Below, in pieces: positions 22,302 to 27,954 of a DNA stretch of 27,954 nucleotides (positions are counted from its first letter, which is position 1; the number at the start of each line of letters is the position of its first letter). The position numbers and the translations under genes were made by a program. The stretch covers positions 1 through 27,954 of the forward strand of contig CAYXNS010000034.1 in assembly GCA_964466315.1 (NCBI GenBank), written 5' to 3'. This DNA is from SMWC01 sp964466315. Lineage in GTDB: Bacteria > Pseudomonadota > Gammaproteobacteria > Steroidobacterales > Rariloculaceae. The notes beneath the pieces are model-generated. The model was not told the origin of the DNA. It worked only from the letters and a program-made list of their open reading frames with translations, and did no database searches.

Positions 22302-23426
22302 TTACTGCTGCGACAAGCCCGTGAACATGAGCCTCTGGTAGCCCGAACCCGTCGCGGCGATGTAGAGATTGCCCTGTGAGTCGGTCTGGATGTGGTGGCC
22401 GGGTCCGATCACACCGTCGCCTTCGATCGTGGTCAGGAACTCGAGCGATTCGCGGTCGTAGACCATGATCCCGGCACCCCCGCCCACGTAGAGGAACTGT
22501 TGATCGGGATCGGGCGATAGAGTCACGTTCCGCGCGAACGGCACTTCGCCGCGGACGATCTGGTCGATGAACTCGCCCTCGAGCGTGAATATCTGGACCC
22601 TTCGGTTCTCGCGGTCAGCTACGTAGACCAACCCATCGTTCGATACCCGAAGCGCGTGGACGACGATAAATTGCGGCGGGCCGGGACCGTCGGGCACCGA
22701 GTCGAGCGAGAGGTTCGGGCAATTATCGTCGTCTTCTGGCACGTTCCCGAACGCGCCCCACATGCGTTTGAAGGCGCCGCTGTCGGCGTCGAATACCGCC
22801 ACACGATGGTTCCCGTAGCCATCGGCGACGAACAGCTCATTTGTCGGCGCGTGAACGGCGGCGTCCGCCGGCTCATGCAGGTTTCTCGTGTCCGCGTTGC
22901 CACCGCTCGCGTTGCTGCGCCCAATCTGCATGACGATTTCGCCGGCGAGCGTGAACTTCAGTAACGCGTCGTCAGCCACCGGTTCGAGTCCCGGTAGGTT
23001 TCGTGCCGAGCAATTGTTGCCGCCGATCCAGGCGAACCCCTGATAATCGATGTGGAGGCCGTGCTCTCTCTGGGGCCAGTCGTAGCCTTCTTCGTCCCCG
23101 CCCCAGGCGTCGAGGAAGTTACCGTCGCGGTCGAAGCCGACGACGGCCGGCGCGCCCATGCTCGCTTCGTCTGGCGGGAGCGTCCGGGGACGGTGTAGGA
23201 GCCAGGCGTTGTCTTGTGAATCGATGGCGATGCTGGAGACGTCGCCAAGTTTCCACTGCGCTGGAATCTGCGGCCATCCCGGGTCGACGCGGAAGGTCGG
23301 AATAGTGGTGACCCCCACGGCCGAGGCCTGAGTCGCTACCTCGGTTTCGGACGACTGCTGGCACCCCGTACCTACCAGAGCTACCGCCGCGATCAGGATG
23401 GTATCGGACGAATTCCTGTGCTTCAT
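22302..23426 (-). CDS. NHL-repeat lipoprotein
   Basis: This is a 374-residue protein. The ATG at 23426 gives a lipoprotein signal with lipobox VGTGC (Cys about 22), so the protein is probably anchored in the envelope. Repeats typical of NHL beta-propellers follow: VSSIAIDSQDNAWLLHRP, VVGFDRDGNFLDAWGG, NELFVADGYGNHRVAVFD, GLVYVADRENRRVQIFTL and HHIQTDSQGNLYIAATG. NHL propellers bind ligands or act as lactonase- or lyase-like enzymes; no catalytic set can be named here. An upstream in-frame ATG at 23480 would overlap the hydratase gene and hide the lipobox. It is intact, unlike the related gene at 19843-21096. It lies 50 bases after the hydratase gene. Confidence 0.88.
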   Translation of the reverse strand: MKHRNSSDTILIAAVALVGTGCQQSSETEVATQASAVGVTTIPTFRVDPGWPQIPAQWKLGDVSSIAIDSQDNAWLLHRPRTLPPDEASMGAPAVVGFDRDGNFLDAWGGDEEGYDWPQREHGLHIDYQGFAWIGGNNCSARNLPGLEPVADDALLKFTLAGEIVMQIGRSNASGGNADTRNLHEPADAAVHAPTNELFVADGYGNHRVAVFDADSGAFKRMWGAFGNVPEDDDNCPNLSLDSVPDGPGPPQFIVVHALRVSNDGLVYVADRENRRVQIFTLEGEFIDQIVRGEVPFARNVTLSPDPDQQFLYVGGGAGIMVYDRESLEFLTTIEGDGVIGPGHHIQTDSQGNLYIAATGSGYQRLMFTGLSQQ

Positions 23427-23476
23427 TATTTTTCTTCTGCCCCCGCGGCCCGACTCGTGAGGGTAACGGTCCAGTG

Positions 23477-24250
23477 TCAACTCCCGACGAAATTGGGACG
23501 ACGTTTCTCAACGAATGAATTGATGCTCTCCTGTCCGTCTTTCGACTGCGAAGTCGTCGCCATCTCGTCCGTCGCCAGGGCGTAAGCGGCGGCTACATCG
23601 AGGTCCACCTGACGATAGAATGCCTGCTTGCCCTTCGCCTTTGCGTGAATGCTGCCTCGCGTCGCGTTCTCGAGCAACGCCCGGGTCTCGGGAGCAACGT
23701 CGGGGTCCGGAACGACCCGGTTCACGAGGCCCCAGTCGGCTGCGGTTCGAGCATCGATGGGCTCACCCGTGAAGAGCATCTCGAGCGCGCGCTTACGGCC
23801 CACCGCACGCGCCAGTGCGACACCTGGCGTATGGCAGAACCAGCCCCCGTGGCCTCCCGGCGTCTGGAACCGGGTGGATTCTCCTGCCACCGCCAGGTCA
23901 CACGATGCCACGAGTTGGCAGCCGGCGGCCGTGGCAAGTCCCTCTACTTGAGCGATCACGGGCTGCGGTATCTGCTGGAGCAGTTGCATCAGTTCGCCGC
24001 AGACTTCGAGGAGTTGTCTCACCTCATCAAGGTTGCGGCCGTGCATGTCGCCGAAGTCGTGGCCGGAGGAGAAGACAGGGCCCTCGGCCGCGATGATAAC
24101 GCCGCGCGCATCGCCCGCGGCGACGGTCTGGATGGCAGTTAGAAGTTCGCGCAGATGTTCTTCCGAAAGCGAATTTCGACGTTGAGCACGGCACATGGTG
24201 ACAGTCGCCAGGCCATCCGCCTCTTCCAGTTCTATATGTTGAAACTTCAT
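23477..24250 (-). CDS. Enoyl-CoA hydratase/isomerase family protein (ECHDC3-like)
   Basis: This 257-residue crotonase-fold protein acts on acyl-CoA thioesters in the cytoplasm. Marks: MCRAQRRNSLSEEHLREL, the oxyanion-hole segment FSSGHDFGDMHG, QPVIAQVEGLATAAGCQLVA, then FQTPGGHGGWFCHTPGVALA and ALEMLFTGEPIDARTAADWG. In true hydratases the segment after FQTP carries a catalytic Glu (as in PEI). Here it is PGGHGG, as I remember for ECHDC3-type relatives, so hydration activity is doubtful. Its ATG overlaps the stop of the 335-residue gene by one base (TAATG), so the two are translationally coupled. It is the only clearly cytosolic enzyme in an operon of exported proteins. Confidence 0.9.
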   Translation of the reverse strand: MKFQHIELEEADGLATVTMCRAQRRNSLSEEHLRELLTAIQTVAAGDARGVIIAAEGPVFSSGHDFGDMHGRNLDEVRQLLEVCGELMQLLQQIPQPVIAQVEGLATAAGCQLVASCDLAVAGESTRFQTPGGHGGWFCHTPGVALARAVGRKRALEMLFTGEPIDARTAADWGLVNRVVPDPDVAPETRALLENATRGSIHAKAKGKQAFYRQVDLDVAAAYALATDEMATTSQSKDGQESINSFVEKRRPNFVGS

Positions 24251-25257
24251 TATTCAGCCAGGTAGCGGCCGGCCGACCCGAGATCGCACACAACATCGTC
24301 CGATTCGAGGTCTGGCCGATAATTCCATCGAGAGCCCCCGGTTACTGGCTCCGCGAGATAGTCGGGGTCCTCGAGTACGAAGCTATAGTCGATGCCCGTT
24401 CCATCATCGGCGAGAGTGAATCGTTCGATCATGCGCTTTCGGGGGCCTGATGCAATTCCGGATCCGTTGCCGGAGTTATTCTCAGCGAACTGGGTGGTTT
24501 CTACGACCAACGTTTGGGCTTCCCAGTGCCCAACGGAGTAGCCGTGCAACGCCGGCACCCGCGCTTCGTCGGGATTGCCCCCGCGGGTATGGATAACATG
24601 CTCCGCATCCATCCAGTCGCTATGTATGCATACTTGATCATCCAGGATCTCAACGACATTGATGGAGCCGTAAAGCATGAGTGTCGGCGGCGGTACGGAG
24701 ATACACCGTGCATGCGAGGATTGGCTGACATCGTAGGCTTGTAATGCCTGACGGCCCTTTTCCGTCAACGGCATCGAACCCCAGCCGAGTACGAATTGGA
24801 AGAAGCTCTCCCTGCGAGGTACCCAGACCCCGGCGATGCTCGTTGCGATCCCCGTGCTGCGTGTCTCCATTTCCCGGGCGAACTGCACCGACAAAGGCAC
24901 GACCGTCCCGCCTTCCTTGATGAGTTCGACACCCAGTCCCCATTCATCGGGCGTCCGCCGGCTGGGGTTCATGACGACAATCACCGATTCGCCGGCGGTC
25001 AACGAATCGGCCGTTACGCCGAACGGGCGGGGAGAGGAACCCACCGCCTCGATGGTTACATCGATAGGATCGCCCGCTGAATCGGTCGATTGAAGATAGA
25101 GGAAGCTATGTGGGTTTCTGTAGTCGAACTCCGTTATTACACCCTCGACCGTCACGCGAGTTTCCGGGTCGAATGAAGTGTTGCCGTGATGACCTATGGC
25201 ATTGGTCGAGACCCACAGCAGAGCCGGAGCTATTAATACCGAAGTCGTGCTTCTCAT
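24250..25257 (-). CDS. Exported two-part protein: DUF6152-like N-terminus plus WEGDTLVVE-type C-terminal domain
   Basis: This is a 335-residue protein with a signal peptide ending before HHG (about residue 22). N-terminal part: HHGNTSFDPETRVTVEGVI and YRNPHSFLYLQS, as in DUF6152. From about 165 the second part starts: KGRQALQAYD, SSHARCISVPPPTLM (180-194), DAEHVIHT (217-224), GYSVGHWEAQTLVVETTQF (239-257), MIERFTL and YSFVLEDPDYLAEP. This second part matches the two PRTxxGxPDLQGxW proteins. It is the complete version of the damaged gene at 14563. CAGGAAGGG precedes the ATG by a few bases. Function unknown. It is coupled to the enoyl-CoA hydratase-like gene downstream. Confidence 0.83.
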   Translation of the reverse strand: MRSTTSVLIAPALLWVSTNAIGHHGNTSFDPETRVTVEGVITEFDYRNPHSFLYLQSTDSAGDPIDVTIEAVGSSPRPFGVTADSLTAGESVIVVMNPSRRTPDEWGLGVELIKEGGTVVPLSVQFAREMETRSTGIATSIAGVWVPRRESFFQFVLGWGSMPLTEKGRQALQAYDVSQSSHARCISVPPPTLMLYGSINVVEILDDQVCIHSDWMDAEHVIHTRGGNPDEARVPALHGYSVGHWEAQTLVVETTQFAENNSGNGSGIASGPRKRMIERFTLADDGTGIDYSFVLEDPDYLAEPVTGGSRWNYRPDLESDDVVCDLGSAGRYLAE

Positions 25258-25359
25258 TGTCCCTTCCTGGGTAGGGCCACGAATTTTCTTAGACCCTACG
25301 CTATTCTTTTTTGCCCAGTAATCCGGCGCAGCTTTCGATCTCTTCTCCGCCTGGGCTTC

Positions 25360-25653
25360 TTTGACGCCTGCGTCCTGACCTTTGACGGCGCGTTGATTGC
25401 CGCAGAATTCACAGACAACCGACCGCGAGACTTAGCGAGGACATAATTCTTTGATTTCGTGAGCAAGAATCCCGTTGCGAAAGATCTTGCTCCAGGAATC
25501 GGCGAGAAACCAGAAACCGGCCGGCACGTGGGCGCGAACGGCACTAATCTCGGGACGCGGTGTCCGCTCGCGTACACAGCGCCCCATCTCTTCTCGCATC
25601 TCCGGGGTCATCGACTCGAATGGAACGTAGCTGATTCGTTGTTCTTCAGTCAT
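25360..25653 (-). pseudogene. Carboxymuconolactone-decarboxylase-like (AhpD fold) gene with in-frame TAA, 3' part lost
   Basis: From ATG 25653 the frame reads MTEEQRISYVPFESMTPEMR, then PRPEISAVRAHVPAGFWFLA and ILAHEIKELCPR, followed by TAA (25432-25434). The same frame then goes on with VSRSVVCEFCGNQRAVKG, which carries the CxxC motif of this family. Relatives, as I recall them, read KELCRLYVSRSVKCEYCGNQ, so a Tyr codon probably became TAA. After about 25360 the similarity fades and the C-terminal half is missing, although the frame stays open into the next gene at 25257. The first half contains no active site. It would have been the first gene of the leftward operon that runs to 19843. Confidence 0.78.
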
Positions 25654-25766
25654 GGATCTTGTCTGTTGGTAAGTCCAAAACATTGATTCTCTGCATACTC
25701 TACCAGGCTGGAGCTACAAGAACCCACCATTTCGTGCGGCCGCCGTTCTGGAGACAGCATGGCGGG

Positions 25767-26699
25767 CTATCGTGTCATACCGGCGTAGGCACGGTCTAGG
25801 AAGCGCGTCGGATCGCCCTCAATTGCGTCCCACTCTGCGGTCGGCTTAGCCGCGAATACCTCCTCTAACGTCGCTCCGTTTGCTATCAGTACGGCGAGGC
25901 GCTCTCGAATGCTTTTCAACATCAACACATACTCATCAAGTTCTGCGTAGGTCGCCACTGGCCCGTGCCCGGGAATGACGACGGTGTCTTCCCCGATCTC
26001 CCGCAAGACCGCCTCGCAAAATCGAATCACTCCGTCTAATCCACCGCCATTACCCGCATCGATGAATGGATATCCCCAATTACTGAAGACGTCTCCCATG
26101 TGTACGGCATTGTGCTCACGGAATACGACTGCCGTGTCACCCGTTGTATGCGCCGATCCGAAGTGCAGTAAGTCAATCTGCTGGCCATTGAAATGAAATC
26201 TCAGACGATCTTCATACGTGATTACCGGGAGCGCTTCAGGTGGAGACGATGGTTGATCGACCAGGGCGTCAACGAGATTGATCAGTTGGCCATTAAGCAT
26301 CATTCGGTATGAATTGCTCTGGGAGACAACCCAACTCCCACCCCTTGCGAAGAGGGCATTTCCGTCCGAGTGATCGAAATGCCAGTGTGTGTTGATCACG
26401 AAATCGACCTCGCCACCGCTAAGCTCTCGAATAGCTGCCTCAATCTTCGGAACCATCGCGGGGAATTGATCGTCCACGATGAGAACGCCTTGATCGCCGA
26501 TTGATGCTGCGATGTTTCCGCCCGCGCCGAATAGGACGTAGAGCCCCGGCGCAACGGTCTCGGTCGTGATCTGGATCGTTCCAAAATCCAAGCCCTGGCC
26601 CTCGAAAAATGCGGTGCCGCTAATAGGGTCTTGAGACTGCGCAGATACTCCGACGAATCCAGAGACGGTGAATAAGATCGGTTTCAGCATGACTTTCAC
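25767..26699 (-). CDS. Exported metallo-beta-lactamase-fold hydrolase
   Basis: This is a 310-residue protein. The GTG at 26699 is chosen because GGAG (26708-26711) is 8 bases upstream; the ATG at 26690, three codons in, is the alternative. The signal peptide is about 1-22 (KPILFTVSGFVGVSAQSQ). Metal ligands are complete: NTHWHFDHSDG (HWHFDH about 105-110), then FGSAHTTGDT, MGDVFSNWGYPF and VIPGHGPVATY. It belongs with the exported MBL hydrolases acting on ester, lactone or thioester bonds. The C-terminal helix region (YVLMLKSIRERLAVLIANGA) is normal. It lies 113 bases upstream of the broken CMD gene on the same strand and may belong to that operon or have its own promoter. Confidence 0.9.
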   Translation of the reverse strand: MKVMLKPILFTVSGFVGVSAQSQDPISGTAFFEGQGLDFGTIQITTETVAPGLYVLFGAGGNIAASIGDQGVLIVDDQFPAMVPKIEAAIRELSGGEVDFVINTHWHFDHSDGNALFARGGSWVVSQSNSYRMMLNGQLINLVDALVDQPSSPPEALPVITYEDRLRFHFNGQQIDLLHFGSAHTTGDTAVVFREHNAVHMGDVFSNWGYPFIDAGNGGGLDGVIRFCEAVLREIGEDTVVIPGHGPVATYAELDEYVLMLKSIRERLAVLIANGATLEEVFAAKPTAEWDAIEGDPTRFLDRAYAGMTR

Positions 26700-26820
26700 A
26701 ATGGTTTCTCCTATAGGCTTGGATTCAACTGCGAAGTGCAACTCTGACTGAACGGTGAGAGAGGGCAAGGTGCGTTAGCATCAATGCTTTTCCCACCGCT
26801 TAAAGTAAGAGGAGCACCGG

Positions 26821-27045
26821 ATGAGCTATACACACCTTGCCGGTGAAGAACGTTACCAGATCTTTGCCCTGAAGAGAGGCGGGCACAGCCAGGCAACCAT
26901 AGCGGCGATCCTAGGACGCAACCCCGCAACGATCAGCCGAGAGCTACGGCGTAATCTGGGTCAGCGGGGCTATCGAGCGGCACAGGCTCACCGGACGGCC
27001 CGGCGGTGTGCACTGGCCTCGCGGAGGCGCCGGGGAAGCGCCTGA
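26821..27045 (+). pseudogene. IS30-family transposase, N-terminal fragment
   Basis: The 74-codon frame begins MSYTHLAGEERYQIFALKRG, then GHSQATIAAILGRNPATISR, ELRRNLGQRGYRAAQAH. This is the helix-turn-helix DNA-binding start of IS30-type transposases. It runs into an Arg/Ala-rich stretch and a TGA at 27043-27045. The DDE catalytic domain (about 250 residues) is absent in all frames downstream. GAGGAG lies 8 bases before the ATG. It is a remnant of an insertion that separates the exported gene cluster from the TonB receptor. Confidence 0.85.
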
Positions 27046-27609
27046 TCATGGAGGTACTGTTTAGGCTGCAACACCAGCAATTCCACAGAAAAAGGAGGTC
27101 ACATCCCATGAGGTCAAACAGAGCAGATTTGAAGCGATGAACCAATGGTGAAGTGGAGATTCGTTACGATGTGTGGGGCCTAACCTCGTTCGCCGGGTCG
27201 GAGTTCATTGGTTGGTTTTTTCGGTGTTTGAGGCTGAGAGATCTGCTTTGCTATGTGGCACGGTGACTGCCACGCAATGACTTCGGCGTGGTGGAGATGG
27301 TGTTGGTGATTCTGACGCTGTTGATCACAGGCAGTCATCGAGTTCGTCACATTGATGCCCCTCATTGCCAAATCCCCGCATGTTCGCGTTTCTACAACGT
27401 TAGTTTAGAGCGAAGCCTGCCACCATAGTTTAGGGCCAGAAGCCAGTGGGTTTTCTCAAGAATAATCAAGCCGATTGACCTCGAGAGGCGTCTTTGGCTA
27501 GGCTGCGTCGCTACTCGGAAATTATCCGGAGACCTGGAATGGCCACAAATATACACGCTACTATGAGACTCTATTCTTATTAAGAATTTTGCCGAACGGA
27601 AAATAAAAT
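27046..27609. other. 564-base spacer without a supported gene
   Basis: Frames here are short and resemble nothing I know. Visible items are an AAAAAGGAGG followed after a few bases by a short frame from ATG 27108, a GTGGCA/TGCCAC hairpin (27255-27273) and a GGGCCAGAAGCC stretch at 27434-27445 related to the 18140 palindrome. Base composition becomes AT-richer from about 27540 towards the receptor gene. Part of it is probably IS debris. Confidence 0.5.
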
Positions 27610-27954
27610 ATGCATGATCGTAGGGACGTTTTCTCACTACCATTCTCTATCATTAAGTATGTATCTCTAATTTTATACCCCCTTATTACGACCTCGGTGG
27701 CTTCTCAAGAACAGGATCAGTCAACTGTCATTTACGATGCAACCTATTTTGAGCAATTCAATCCGATTACCTTGGGGGAAATGATCCATAATATACCGGG
27801 TGGCACGTCCATACTCAGTGGTGGCGGACCAGGAAGAAGCAATAGCCGAGGGTTTGGCTCTTCCGATGTGCAGGTCTTGATTGATGGCCGACGCATGTCT
27901 GGTAAAGCGAATAACATGACCACAACCATGGCGCGAATTCAGGCTGCGCAGGTC
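27610..27954 (+). CDS. TonB-dependent outer-membrane receptor, N-terminal part (runs off the window)
   Basis: From ATG 27610 the frame is open for 115 codons to the window end. It gives a signal sequence (SIIKYVSLILYPLITTSVAS, about 14-33) and then a plug-domain start: YDATYFEQFNPITLGEMIHN, IPGGTSILSGGGPGRSNSRG and VQVLIDGRRMSGKANNMTTT. Such receptors import scarce ligands across the outer membrane. The DNA is visibly AT-richer than the genes to its left, which suggests a different origin. The Shine-Dalgarno is weak (GGAAA). The barrel lies outside the window, so the ligand cannot be guessed. It could supply the substrate of the exported hydrolases to its left, but an IS remnant lies between them. 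Confidence 0.88.
   Translation, partial: MHDRRDVFSLPFSIIKYVSLILYPLITTSVASQEQDQSTVIYDATYFEQFNPITLGEMIHNIPGGTSILSGGGPGRSNSRGFGSSDVQVLIDGRRMSGKANNMTTTMARIQAAQV

Noticed and set aside
1781..25434. Alternative genetic code or general stop readthrough
   Set aside because: All three stop codons interrupt accessory genes, yet the same codons end intact housekeeping genes normally (TAG in bioD and ilvI, TGA in proB).
1..27954. CRISPR array, tRNA or rRNA genes
   Set aside because: No regularly spaced repeats, cloverleaf-like sequences or rRNA segments were recognised on either strand.

Overview
The window looks like a chromosomal segment of a Gram-negative proteobacterium, most likely a gammaproteobacterium of an environmental (possibly marine) lineage. 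This rests on the TonB-dependent receptor, lipoprotein, Tat and Sec export signals, a GC-rich coding style with dense operons, and the families present. The taxon is an inference; there is no rRNA, tRNA or marker gene to fix it. I saw no CRISPR array.

Layout. (1) 1-307: the 3' end of an IS3-family insertion sequence with its probable right terminus. (2) 321-1976: an exported metallo-beta-lactamase (MBL) fold protein lacking the usual motif Asp, then an alpha/beta-hydrolase gene broken by an in-frame TGA, a one-base frameshift and an apparent internal deletion. (3) 2036-6699: biotin genes, with bioA on + facing away from a phosphomannomutase-bioF-bioD operon on -. (4) 6905-13290: amino-acid biosynthesis. 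Acetolactate synthase large subunit (-) and small subunit (+) are divergent, and the small subunit leads an apparent operon with proB, proA and an MFS exporter. (5) 13317-14590: a DUF2272 gene bracketed by two copies of a short palindromic repeat. (6) 14563-26699: an accessory region of mostly exported proteins. It holds DUF6152 proteins, two proteins with the motif PRTxxGxPDLQGxW, a cyclase-family hydrolase, NHL-repeat proteins, two MBL-fold hydrolases (one with paired EF-hand loops), an enoyl-CoA hydratase-like protein, carboxymuconolactone-decarboxylase (CMD) fragments, a DUF4242 protein and a dodecin. (7) 26821-27954: an IS30-like transposase fragment, an unexplained spacer and the start of a TonB-dependent receptor in distinctly AT-richer DNA.

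How the genes fit together. Regions 3 and 4 are intact housekeeping pathways (biotin, branched-chain amino acids, proline). Region 6 consists of two leftward gene strings (17795 to 14563 and 25653 to 19843) with three rightward genes between them. Most products carry Sec or lipoprotein signals, which suggests an envelope-located catabolic or modification pathway for an unknown substrate. At least five genes of this accessory type are broken (1424-1976, 14563-15015, 15164-15391, 19843-21096, 25360-25653), while every housekeeping gene is intact. The accessory pathway therefore appears to be decaying in this strain.

Main points for a second look: a recurring exported domain present in four genes in two architectures; the EF-hand MBL; the exported gene cluster as a candidate undescribed pathway; a motif close to TCGTTAACAGTYAAY in three upstream regions; the divergent ilvI/ilvH pair; and a repeat that supplies the C-terminus of a truncated gene.
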